Shown here piece by piece: positions 12,763-23,756 of a stretch of DNA of 64,000 nucleotides (positions are counted from its first letter, which is position 1; each line of letters opens with the position of its first letter). A program made the translations under genes and the position numbers. The stretch spans positions 6,815,666 to 6,879,665 of the forward strand of contig JAINUG010000037.1 of assembly GCA_029706075.1 (NCBI GenBank), in the 5' to 3' direction. Origin of the DNA: Aldrovandia affinis. Taxonomy: Eukaryota; Chordata; Actinopteri; Notacanthiformes; Halosauridae. The notes beneath the pieces were generated by a model that ran no database searches, was not told the origin of the DNA, and worked only from the letters and a program-made list of their open reading frames with translations.

Positions 12763-13670
12763 ATGTGTGGATCCCGTGACTTGTTATAAATGCACCATTA
12801 GATTTTGTTTGTGTGAACTAGCCATACATGGTGGGCAGCAGTGTGTCCCTTGGTATGACTTTAGTTATACATTTTCTGCAGGTGAATGCTATAGGTGAGT
12901 GAGGGTATTCTGGATGAACTTCCATTGGTTTTTATCCTTTGTATGTGGCATATTAAACTTCGGTCAGCCGAAAGCAACTTTGGCCATAGGTACTGTATGT
13001 CTACAAATGTAACTGCAGTACAGTGCATGTCTAATGATGTTAAAGGTAGGTTGGGTAAGGGGTGTTTATAAAATCTGTGTGTTTTGTCTGCCAGTAAAAA
13101 TAAAATGTTTGAGCAATTGAACCAAATGGCAAATCATCTTCATTTGTTGTAAAATAACTATAAAGACATCACATTTTCATTTGTTTGTCCGTCATGCACT
13201 GTGCAGTTTCACAGAAAACACTTATTCCGTCTTCCTCCCATTAGCCAGGTAGATTTCAAGCTGAACCTAACCCTCTTTCCAGCTGCTTTTCTGTGTTTCT
13301 CAACCCAGATGGTTAACCTGTTAATCTGTCATATAATTAGACTAATTTATTGTAGAATATAGACTTAGAATTTAATCCCAAATATGTGGTACACATTGAA
13401 AAGCCTCCTTAGGGGGAGTTTTGTTATTCAACAAACACTCAAAGCATTTGACACATACTTGTTCAGACTCTGGGCCAATCAGACTAAAATGCTTTCATTG
13501 ATTTTACAATGGGTTACATGAAAACCATCCATTAGCGCTTATGTTTAATGACAGGATTTTAACCCTTGTTCTACCGATCTATTGCTTTCAGCTACACCCT
13601 GAGTTTAAGGCAATCAACAATGGCAATGCCTTTTAACACTTTCTAAAGAGAGTGAAACTGTCCTACCTAA
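12763..13670. other. AT-rich noncoding stretch, nothing recognised
   Basis: No gene, structural RNA or transposon end is recognisable. Open frames are very short. Confidence 0.5.
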
Positions 13671-13679
13671 AGTACACTT

Positions 13680-15075
13680 GATTTACTAGGAGATCTATGA
13701 CTGACTGGAGTGCTATTGGATAGTGTGTGTTGAGGGGCTGATGCCCAATCATATTCTAAGCCCCTCTTGCTGCAACATCTGCTGTCAATTCGGGAGAGTG
13801 TAGACAAGCACGCACTGCACTCCCAAACACGTGATGTCAGCTGACACTTCTTTTCACACTGCAATCTACAAGTTAAGCCTGTACAGACATGAATTGGCCG
13901 CCCACAGTCTGCCCACAGTGTGCACAGCTTTATTCCAGCAGACTGTGGGTGCCCAATGGGCCAGCAGGGGTCACTGCTGTACAACGGGACAGGGACAACC
14001 CAGCCGGCTGAATCCCTCCCTCCCTGGGCGATGCTACTGCCAATTTTGCATCACGCTACGGGGCTGCTGGCCACAGTCGGCACTGGCATGGTCTAGATTT
14101 GATACCAGACCGTGGGGCTCATCCACACACTAGAACAGTGCCTTAACAGGATGCAGACCGTGAGGCTCATCCACACACTAGAACAGTGCCTTAACAGGAT
14201 GCAGACCGTGAGGCTCATCCACACACTAGAACAGTGCCTTAACAGGATGCAGACCGTGGGGCTCATCCACACACTAGAACAGTGCCTTAACAGGATGCAG
14301 ACCGCGGGGCTCATCCACACACTAGAACAGTGCCTTAACAGGATGCAGACCGTGGGGCTCATCCACACACTAGAACAGTGCCTTAACAGGATGCAGACCA
14401 TGGGGCTCATCCACACACTAGAACAGTGCCTTAACAGGATGCAGACCGTGGGGCTCATCCACACACTAGAACAGTGCCTTAACAGGATGCAGACCGCGGG
14501 GCTCATCCACACACTAGAACAGTGCCTTAACAGGATGCAGACCGTGGGGCTCATCCACACACTAGAACAGTGCCTTAACAGGATGCAGACTGTGGGGCTC
14601 ATCCACACACTAGAACAGTGCCTTAACAGGATGCAGACCGTGGGGCTCATCCACACACTAGAACAGTGCCTTAACAGGATGCAGACCGCAGGGCTCATCC
14701 ACACACTAGAACAGTGCCTTAACAGGATGCAGACCGCGGGGCTCATCCACACACTAGAACAGTGCCTTAACAGGATGCAGACCGTGGGGCTCATCCACAC
14801 ACTAGAACAGTGCCTTAACAGGATGCAGACCGCGGGGCTCATCCACACACTAGAACAGTGCCTTAACAGGATGCAGACCATGGGGCTCATCCACACACTA
14901 GAACAGTGCCTTAACAGGATGCAGACTGTGGGGCTCATCCACACACTAGAACAGTGCCTTAACAGGATGCAGACCGCGGGGCTCATCCACACACTAGAAC
15001 AGTGCCTTAACAGGATGCAGACCGCAGGGCTCATCCACACACTGCAGCCGATGCGCCACCCAGCAGCCTTCCATT
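13680..15075 (-). mobile_element. Reverse-oriented SINE-like repeat carrying an internal minisatellite
   Basis: The body at about 13680-14100 includes a CCCTCCCTGGGCG block (about 14020) and a CCAATTTTGCATCACGCTAC segment. Read on the minus strand, it ends in a tRNA-like head: a B-box-like GGTATCAAATC (complement of about 14096-14106) and, after the tandem array, an A-box-like segment at about 15045-15065 (GCGCCACCCAGCAGCC on +). The layout matches a common teleost tRNA-SINE in which AGTGCCTTAA and GCGCCAC(T/C)C lie in the reversed head. A diverged single-unit relative is at 20541-20690. The head has been interrupted by amplification of a 48-bp segment. Family assignment is from memory of the layout. 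Confidence 0.6.
14108..15043. repeat. 48-bp minisatellite, 19 full units plus a half unit
   Basis: Nineteen 48-bp units run from 14108 to 15019, followed by a 24-base partial unit to 15043. Nearly all positions are invariant. The differences sit in the first nine bases of each unit, which read GACCGCGGG, GACCGTGGG, GACCATGGG, GACTGTGGG, GACCGCAGG or GACCGTGAG. Because 48 is a multiple of three and the unit lacks stops in one frame on each strand, open frames of 322 (+) and 315 (-) codons with a 16-residue period result. These frames are products of the repeat and not evidence of a protein. Confidence 0.97.
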
Positions 15076-16565
15076 CATAATATTTGAGTGGTAGAGACTT
15101 TGCCAGAGCTCACCTGCCCACTCGAACCGTCTTTAGGCATACTGAGTAATTCTCCAAAATGAGGAATGCCATTTTTTGACAGGTCGCATCGCCATTTGTC
15201 TTTCGTCTAGTCTTCCTTTGAAATTGGCTTTAAAAGGCTGTTGCAAGTTAATCTTCTTCCGATCTCAGTGCTATTTGATTTATACCTTTATTTAATCATC
15301 TTAAAAAAAAAACAATTATGAGGTTGTTTTTCTGTCTCATGCAACCCCCCTCCACACACACACACACTCACGCGCACACACACACACGCCCACACATACA
15401 CATGCACAAAAGTTACTCCGGAAGAGTGCTCCTTTGAAGATATTAGTAGGAAGTGCACACAATTCAACGTTGGAGTCATTTTTATGGCATGACAATATTT
15501 TCTTTAAAGAGCAAAGAAGACACTGCTCACAGTCACTGTCACAATGTTATCACTTTGGAACGGTCTCAAGTGCATCTGCCATTGAAGAACACTTTTAAGG
15601 AAGGACCCTGGCAATTTACAGCCTCATCCTTGTATATCAAGTACTAACAGCCAATACATAAAGAATTTGCTGGGGATTACTGGACACTCTATGGTTGTAA
15701 CTAATAATATCCAGGTCAAAGAAAAAAAGAAAAAAACATTGTTAAATTGTAAAATCTCAAATGTCCTTTGCATGCAAAAGGGCTGTTCCTTAGTGGATTA
15801 AAACAAGCCTGGTGTCAAAAACGCATGTCACTATGGACAACAAATGAGGACTGAACAAACCCATTTTTTATAGCGTGTCTATCCATCTGTCTCTATCTCG
15901 CACTCACACTATATACAATACATACATATGTATATATTATAAATAGTGCTGAAATAAATGTTACATGATTACATCATAGGTTATTTATATAATGTATATT
16001 AATGAGATAATGTAACTACCTCATAAACAAATACACATATACGCATGCAGGCATACATATGCTCCTTTCCTTGAAACATATTTTTATCCCCACACAATGA
16101 GTGGCATACAAGAGATGAGCAATGCCTTGTCACAATGTTCAGTTTGTGAGACATTGATGGTCAGATGTGACATGGCCCTGTCGTTTATGGTCCTATGGCA
16201 GGTATAGCAGTCAAGGACAGGCTGTCTCTTCACATTAGGCGACGCGTAATTCCATGAGGGACAAGGGTTTCTATTTTGGATGGTTCAGCCTGACATACAT
16301 TGGCAAGGAAAAGCTCTCCTTCATTTCTCTCAGCAGTGCAATGTTGAAATATTCTGCACAGCTTGCCAATGTCTAAATGACAACTATCAGTCTGTACAGT
16401 GCCTTTGTTTGGTCTGAGGTATGTCTGCGGTATCTCTGTTTGGTCTGTGGTCCGTCCGCATGTGAACTTTGTTTTGTCTTTGAAACTGGAGAGTGTGCTT
16501 ATGTTTGTCACTCCTACTTTTATTTTCTACCGCTTTCTGCATGAAGGTCAGATTGGGCCTAATTA
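15076..16565. other. Noncoding stretch with CA-rich patch
   Basis: No gene recognised. Simple sequence, (CA)n interrupted by CT, CG and CC, lies at about 15353-15403. The interval 15890-16050 is AT-rich with TATATA and ACATA runs. Nothing else could be named. Confidence 0.5.
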
Positions 16566-16569
16566 CAAA

Positions 16570-16915
16570 GGAATACCTCAATCAATCAATCAACATGTAC
16601 TTGTATAGGGCATTTTACAAAACATTTCTCACAACATGCTTTTACAACAGACCCTGGCCTGAACTCCCTCAAAGGCCAGCCTAGTGGCAAGGAAAAACTC
16701 CCTACATGGAACAAATAGGAAGAACCCACCCTCAATAGAAGGAGCCCATCCTCCTCTGGCCGGCTCACCTGTGTAGAAAAGGGTAGAACCTGAAGGTGCC
16801 TGGGTATTGGGGCATCCCAGGCCATAGCATGGAGACTGTATCCTAGTCCAAACAGCCATACAGCCTCAACCAAAACCCTGAAGCCTCTCTCCAGTATCAA
16901 CTCCATCGGTATCTA
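16570..16915. repeat. Teleost interspersed repeat with AATC start
   Basis: Begins with tandem AATC (about 16581-16592), continues with ACTTGTATAGGGCATTTTAC, then AAGGAAAAACTCCCTA and a GGAAGAACCC/CCTCTGGCC region. I recognise this order from a repeat widespread in teleost genomes (short AATC run, TATTTGTATAGC-like sequence, then AGGAAAAACTCCCTA). It carries no coding capacity. I cannot name its class. Confidence 0.6.
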
Positions 16916-18990
16916 GGAGGAAGTGATATCACCAGCTGCCAGTCACTTTTATTAGGCCGATATATTCAATGTAACACCTGGGTAGAGAGTGGAGGGATGA
17001 GGCTTCAGTAGTGGTGGGCTCGACCAGCATGAGCGTGCTGACGCTCCTATCACCTAGGGCACTGCGTCATTGGCTGATGGTGCAAGCGCATGGCAACTCG
17101 CCATCTGTGATGTCATAGGCGATATTCTCATGCTCCTCTGAGCATTAACCCTAAGCTAGCGAAAAGAGAGGAGCACTCCTGAAAACACTTGACAGTCTGG
17201 GGGAAAAGACCCAGCCTTCAATGAACAGAAGTACGGATATGAGCACTGCTATACACTGAACGAACAAATGAACAACAGAATGTGCATTCAATGATCTCTC
17301 ACAACTCCACCATTAAGAGTAATACATGTGCACACATAGTTACGTACTGTAAGTCACAGTAAGTCACAATCATTGTGATAATATTACAATTCCTGATATG
17401 GAGATATATATATATATTTATATATATATAAAGGATATTATGAAAAAACAGCGCTCTGGTTACTGCACAAATCTTATTTGCAGGCTTTTGGAAGGAAAGA
17501 AATGCTCAACAAAGAAATAAAATGCAAAGAAAATAGAAATACAAATAAAAATAGCAAGAGCATGAAAACAAAATCCTAATAAATCAATAAAGTAATATAT
17601 CAACGAATAAGTGAATAAAAATGTATTTATTTCACTTTGTATTTATTGATTAATTTATTATTTGATGTATTTCTACTTGTATTCATTTGTTCCTATAATT
17701 ATTTCTACATTTTATTATTTGAAATTGGAAAGGGTTAATAGCACATTAACAGCATAGCACCCATTTTTCTAACAAAGGAGTGGGCAAAATAACCATAACT
17801 GATTATTACTCAGGGATTCATTTTTCACAAAAGCAATTGCAGTAAAGGCATGGTATTTAGAAATTGCTATGAAGTACAACTAAAATGTTCTTATATACAT
17901 GCAATGAATTATTAATTGTGTAGAGGAATCAATTCTGGAACTCTGAAGTATCTGAATTGCTATTAAATCCTTTAAAAAGGAGACCACTGTTTATGAATTA
18001 TCTAATTTGAAGGAAAATATGCAATATACCTCCTACATACTGGAATGACACAAGGGCTGAGACAATTATAAAATAAAACAACGAAAGACTTCATTGTCCC
18101 AAATTAAATTAATTAAATGCTGCTGCCTTACAAATATATGTATAAAAAGTTTCATAAAAAGTTAGTAAATACCGTAACTCATTTAGCTATAATGTGGAAA
18201 AAATTGCCTTGTGTGTGATAAAATGTTTTATTGTAATCAGCAGAAAGGCAGCTATTGTAACGTTTAAAATTAGACTTTAATATTTTATTAGTGTCAGAGG
18301 GTTTATTCTCATTAAACAATATTGTTTTTTTTCCTGTATCTGTAAATGTCAAGAGGGGAATGCATGGGTAAGAAAGGAGCTGTTTACTTTATCAATGCAG
18401 TGCTCATGCTGAGTTCTCACGTGTAATAACTCTATGCCTATAGTCCGAGGTGGGTCAAAATGGTTTTCCTATAGTGCCCCTCTCTGCCTATTTTCATGCA
18501 AATCAATGTGAAGATGTAAATTACGAAACATTTAAATTAAAAAGAAGATTAGTCCTAGAGTTTTCCATTGAGGAATAGTTGCAAATCATAACAATATTGT
18601 GATTACACATTGGACATGGGGGTGTTTGTGTACACTGTAAACCTTTTTATGACCAATGTGTTGTAAATATGTTTTGGAATGTCAATTGTTATTTGTACCC
18701 TGCACCCTGTGGAAGCTGTTATAATTTTAGGTTAGTGGACACGGATGGAAGTAACACAAAACTCAGAGCCATCTAGTAATTATAAATATGTCATGATTGG
18801 CCAATACTAATATTCTATTCATTTAAAAGAAAGTGTGGAGGAGACAGGACTGGATCACATGCAAGTGCAGCTCCAAACTATAAAGTGATGTAAGTACGAG
18901 ATTAAATTAAGTACATTATGAGATAATGATGTTCTCCTCTTCCAACACATTTGGCCAGTAAAACAGGTAGGCTCCAGTACAATTACAATT
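16916..18990. other. AT-rich noncoding stretch
   Basis: The part at 16940-17200 has mixed composition, with a run of inverted GAGC/GCTC words, and may belong to the preceding repeat. A (TA)n-like tract lies at 17403-17432. The rest is AT-rich, with no gene or repeat recognised. Confidence 0.5.
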
Positions 18991-19060
18991 AACAATTGTG
19001 TCATTTGGCAGAGGCTTTTATCCAAAGAGACTTAGTGCATTAAAATTGCGAGAGAAATAT
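18985..19060 (-). mobile_element. Decayed L2/SINE 3' tail
   Basis: Read on the minus strand, the sequence contains CTTTGGATAAAAG followed by CCTCTGCCAAATGAC, the typical end of teleost L2-clade LINEs and their SINEs. The 5-bp stem is weakened and the GGATA loop kept. Sequence to about 19190 may be part of the same element but is too diverged to assign. Confidence 0.6.
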
Positions 19061-20540
19061 TGCCAGAGCTATCGATCAGTAAGCTACAGTCCAATCGTTG
19101 TCGCCACAAAACCTGCGGTAGCAAAGCAAAGCAAAAACACAAAAGGTAGCAAAGCGCTGTATTCTGTCATCTTTTCAAAAGTGGCCACGATTTGAAGAAC
19201 CTGTTTCTTTAAAACAAATAAATAAATAACATAAAAAAACACTTTTTCTCATTTAACTATTTTGGGAATTAGTTATGTCCTCAGTGGAGCGGATAGTATG
19301 TTGGCCCACTCTTTTAGGAATAAATGTGCTTCAAGGCTAGCTAATCACAAAGAGGGCTTTTTAAAATACAGTCATCACTCTTGATGGTCACCAGGAAACA
19401 ATTATATGGGAATGAGATTATGATAATTAAACAAAAAAGAAAATCTATGAGCATTGTTTTGTTGCTTTGATTATTGTGGGTCTGGCTATACTTTGTGTGT
19501 CGCTGTGCATTAGATTACAAGTCAAATGGCAGAAGTGATCTCAACCAGACTGCAGATACAGTAGGTTCTCAGCATGGAGGGGAAGTGAGTGATTAGGGTG
19601 AATCCCCTCCATAATGTGGTTGAGAGTCAGTGGGTTTACTGACGTTAACCCCTCTAAAAGTGGAATCTAATGGTAGCATATCAAGCCCAGGCCACACCCG
19701 AATACCCCCCTCGTTTTAAATCGCTAGCTTTACCACCTCACCCCATACCATCACGTCTCATTCTTCTTCTTTAATTGTACCCTCACAATGTACAATACAA
19801 ATGTTGCTGTAGTCTAATTGGCTTCATGTTATCTTCATCCGACAAGGAAACATTTGAAAAATGTCAATAAACTGTAACTGCGAGTAGCAATGACCAAGGG
19901 CCCAAGCATGCATAGAATACATCCATCATTCATTACATAGTTCAGTTATATAATTTTTTTTGTAAAACCAGGAAAATTTCAATATTGCATCTGCACAATG
20001 TGACAGATAAACACCAAATTTAGTATGGTGACATGTCCCTTTGACCTATGAAATATGACATTTCTTCAATTGAATGCGGTTTAGTTATAATTCAAATTAA
20101 ACTACTTCAAAATTGATTGGCACATGGTGGTCATTTTAAAAAAATATATTATCTTCTCCTTTGTTATTAAAAGCACACTCCAGCAGTCCTACATACAAAA
20201 TATAATGCTTTCAAATTTGTGATTCTACTTGAGCATGTTAAACTATATTTGTATACACATGTGATATGTATATTTATTTGTAAATTTAATAAATTAAATG
20301 GCTTGTGATGGCCATATTGTTTTGTGAGGGAACTATTCTTTTGCAGAATAGATAAAACTTTGAACCAGGATTTACACATATCCCTTTTTTGCACCTCTCA
20401 GAATTATGGTCCATGTGTTGAGTTGAAGGCACGGTGCTTCACAGCTGAGCTGCACAGTCACTGCATCAGAGGACTACAATTCATGCACAATGTATGCATA
20501 CAATAACAATGAGATGAGGACAGACCCAGTGACAGAACCC
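19061..20540. other. AT-rich noncoding stretch
   Basis: No gene recognised. A short inverted repeat, ATGGAGGGG / CCCCTCCAT with a loop of about 20 bases, lies at about 19575-19611. Remaining sequence is AT-rich, with no repeat family identified. Confidence 0.5.
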
Positions 20541-20690
20541 TCCCTCCCTGGGTGAAACTATGACCGATTGATCATCCCGCAAAGATACACAGGCACGGTC
20601 AGGATTTCATGGGGCAGATCACTACACTCGAGCCCAGTGTCTTAGCAGCACGAGTCACCTGGCAGCCCTGGCTGCAGGTGTTTTTAAGCA
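20541..20690 (-). mobile_element. Diverged SINE-like repeat related to 13.7-15.1 kb
   Basis: Shares the ordered blocks CCCTCCCTGGG, CACGGTCAGGATTTCATGGG, AGTGTCTTAGCAGC and CACCTGGCAGCCCTGG with the element at 13680-15075, with a single copy of the segment that is expanded there. It supports the view that the 48-bp array arose inside this family's tRNA-like head. Confidence 0.45.
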
Positions 20691-21897
20691 GGTAAAGCTG
20701 CAACAACAATATTAAATTGCTATTACTACAAAATTCCTATAACCAGAGCAGTGCTGCAAACCTCTACAACTAACAGCTCTTTCAGATAGATAGGTTCTCC
20801 TAGAATTCTCATTCTTTGCTGTCATTTAAAAAAGTGGATATCAACATGAGTTGATTGACATGAATGAACATGAATTCCAATAATACCTATCATGACTCAT
20901 AATTACTTTCCCTGGTGTACCAAGCACAGGTATGCCATATTGTTCTTTCACCTTGATAAACATGTGATCATACAGTATTAGAAACTGACATACCACTCTA
21001 CACAAACTGTGTTTTTACACACATGCTCTTCATTGTGGAGCTCCTTCCCTCCCCCCACCAAAAGTGCTGTTTCGCTTAGGTTTATCAGAAGACCTCAGTG
21101 GTCACACTAATTAGAAAAGCTTGAGCATGCATTAGCAGTGTCCCGGCTAGTCCCAGATCCCCAATACAGCGTTTATTGTTTTCTAATCAGGAACCCCTGG
21201 TGCTCCGATCAGTCAGGAAATAATGGAGATGTCAATAATTTCAGCCTCGTGACTGGGGGACCAGCTCCCTCGCCCCCATAAAGCTACCCACTAATCATGC
21301 ATTACATTTAAAAGAGTTAAAACTGTCACGCGTCGAACATAACCTCCCTCTCCAAAGTGGCAGATGAACTGAAAACCCTCTCTGCAAATGAGGCCATTTT
21401 AATTGATTAGCACTTTGACTGAACTCTGGACCTGGAATTACTTTTCTAATTTTGCGGTGAATTATTTGTTGAAGCCAAACCAGCCGAAACAAATGCATAT
21501 CTCGCCTTGTGTGTGCCGCTCTCTGCCGCACAGCCCATGCCATTGGTCTCTACATAATGGATACTTTCACAGTCAAGAAATCCCAAGTACAGCCTACTTC
21601 ATGTTAAAGTTTGATCTCTACACTCATGTGAAATGCTGGGCCCTGAGGGGAGAGTGTGGGGGGCATGAGCTGAGCCTGTTACCTGGAGCAGTTCGCATTT
21701 ACATCCGTAACCTAAGATGTCTTGCAGACAGGGGGCTGTGCAGTTGAATGATGAGAACCGGCAGACTTACATTTCCAAGCCAGTTCTCTGTTTTTGGGTT
21801 ATGGTCAGCAGGGAACTGGTCAAACCCACGAAGGCCTCACATTATCCTGGAAAGGTCGGTTGTTCTCAGAGACACCATCTTCGGACAAAAACATTTT
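20691..21897. other. Noncoding stretch with regulatory-like block
   Basis: The block at about 21080-21330 contains several TAAT cores, a GTTTATTGTTTTC forkhead-like word and a TCAATAAT word in mixed-composition sequence. It looks like constrained noncoding DNA. The 114-codon + frame at 21403-21747 has no recognised domain. No transposon is visible. Confidence 0.45.
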
Positions 21898-22040
21898 ACA
21901 TTTACATTTTAGGCACCAACAGACTCTTATCCAGAGCAACTTACAATAAGTTAATTTAAAATGGTAAGAATAATCACAGCTAGAGCAAGAGATCAGTACA
22001 GCGACAATACAACAGATGCCACCAGACAGATGCACACCAT
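21898..22040 (-). mobile_element. L2-clade or SINE 3' end
   Basis: On the minus strand the order is body, TTGCTCTGGATAAGAGTCTG and ATGTAAA, ending at 21898. The hairpin GCTCT-GGATA-AGAGT is at 21923-21937, with one closing pair weakened. The adjacent 21940-22040 may be LINE or SINE body, but its boundary is unclear. Confidence 0.65.
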
Positions 22041-22640
22041 ACCTATAAAACAGGGAGAGAAAAAACCTGTCACAATTGACTGTATGAAAAAGTCATGCCA
22101 AACTAACATGTTTGTTCTCAACATCAGTTTTTATCCAGCTTTGTGAGTTACTGTTGGGGGTGATATATTGTTCACAAGATACCTCTTCCCCATTGAGGAA
22201 AGAAAGAATGAAATGCTAAATGTTCACCTCAATCATATCAGGAAACCAGAAACATTTTTAAAAAGTGCAGAGGAGTGGACCGGAAGTGGTGCAGCTATTA
22301 TTTTCCCATGTCAACCATTTTCTTTCATCTCAACAGTTCAAATAAGAGTCAGGCTTTAGCATGGACTGTTGTTTTGATTGGTCTCCCTCCATTTGGCAAG
22401 ATGTTGAGAAAAAAAAGATTAAATCTAATGGTGTCTTCCCAGCCTATCTCTGAGACTAATCTCTATCTATAATTAGTTAGTTCCCCACATCATGATTTCA
22501 TTAGTTGCCTGACTAACAAATGCATTGGGGGTATAGTTTTAACAGCACATCATTATCCTTCTTTCATTCCAATTCCACTCAGCATAAAATTGACTTGAAA
22601 AGCTCCTGACTAGAATAGAATACCTCTATTTCTACTTGAT
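22041..22640. other. Noncoding stretch, nothing recognised
   Basis: AT-rich sequence with short unrelated open frames. I see no gene or mobile element. Confidence 0.5.
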
Positions 22641-22646
22641 TTGAAG

Positions 22647-22649
<3 letters not shown>

Positions 22650-22688
<39 letters not shown>

Positions 22689-22708
22689 ACACATATACAT
22701 ATACATAC
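22650..22708. repeat. (CT)n-(CA)n-(TA)-rich microsatellite
   Basis: A compound simple repeat: a CT run, about 13 CA units, then CATA/TATA variants. It abuts the left terminal repeat of the Tc1 element that follows. Confidence 0.9.
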
Positions 22709-22710
22709 AC

Positions 22711-23756
22711 ATATATGGGTAACTGCCTGGATAATGGAAACAAAATAAACACTTCAGTAAATGAAGGGTTCTGGTGGCTCTGTTATGGCATGGGGTGCAT
22801 TTTCCTGGCATGGTAAACCCCAAAGGTTTCCTCATGGAAGAATGGTGTTGCATCCCTCTTGTAGGATATATGCCAAGGCACAAGTAACAAGGGAACAATG
22901 AGAAAAAGAAAACATTTGACAGATTATTAGTATTATAGCACAGGAAAACAACACCAACGGAGAAGAAGAAAAATTGGAGTGACATTACTAATGAAATAAA
23001 TCCATTAGGCCTAACAAAATGAACAGTAGATTATGTAAAGAAGACAAACAATAAGATAATTGTTCAAATTCAGAACTGCGTTTTTATACTGACTGCTAGC
23101 TGATTAATTTGAATGACTGCATCGTTTCATATTATTTTAATTTCAAGTTGTAGAAAATAATAGGATTTTATGCTATATAGAATATATATTTAAAATTCTG
23201 ACTTTGCTGCCTGTAGGTACAGGTATTCCTGAAAATAAAGCTATCGTAATATGAACCAGGGTACTTTGCAACAACATTTGTGTTCATTTGTTTTGCATCA
23301 CTTGGACAGTGACTAACACTTCAAGCTCAATACAAAATTGGAATTGTGAAATACGTAGACGATATCAGCACTCATGAAATATCGCCTGGTTTCAACAGTT
23401 CTTAAAATTATCACGCAAAGAGGAGCATCGCAATTAAGGCATGCTTTAGTGAATCAGACGGAATACTTAATCGACCTAATTTACAAAATCTCCACCCTGT
23501 TTTAGCGCCTTCACCCCAGATGTACATGTTCATGAGCAGATTTAACTATTTAATATCTAAAGGAAAGTCACAAAGTGACTTAACCCCATCAAATTAGATG
23601 CTAATAGCGATTTTACTCATTGCGATCATTTATTGAATCCGACGTAGATATTGCAACCTTGCATTGACTGCTTTTGCATTGAGAAAGCAGCCACAATCCT
23701 TTAGTAAATTTGGCCCTTTATGTTGGTGTTTCCTTTATTTTGGCAGTTACCTATAT
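22711..23756 (+). mobile_element. Deleted Tc1 element split by an insertion
   Basis: The left terminal repeat (GGTAACTGCCTGGATAATGG) and the right one (TTTCCTTTATTTTGGCAGTT with ACCTATAT) bound 1.05 kb. Next to the left end is a transposase remnant at about 22768-22815 reading GSGGSVMAWGAFSWH, which normally lies hundreds of bases inside, so the 5' two thirds are deleted. The Tc1-like sequence continues to about 22872 (ATGCCAAGGCA) and resumes at about 23718 (TTTATGTTGGTGTTTCC). In related elements these two points are under 100 bases apart, so about 840 bases look inserted. Confidence 0.75.
22873..23717. mobile_element. Probable insertion inside the Tc1 remnant
   Basis: This AT-rich interval has no Tc1 similarity and sits between adjacent parts of the Tc1 3' end. 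Its right end (TTTAGTAAATTTGGCCC) resembles the ends of some short teleost DNA transposons, and a partial echo, TTTAGTGAATCAG, occurs in opposite context near 23443. I could not define matching terminal repeats or a target duplication, so the exact limits and family are open. Confidence 0.4.

Noticed and set aside
14108-15043. CRISPR array
   Set aside because: Units are contiguous 48-bp repeats with no unique spacers, in a eukaryotic context with a SINE origin.
14112-15080. 322-codon + frame (and 315-codon - frame) as a repeat protein
   Set aside because: Both are open only because a 48-bp minisatellite is divisible by three. Each strand gives an equally long frame, and the unit derives from a SINE head.
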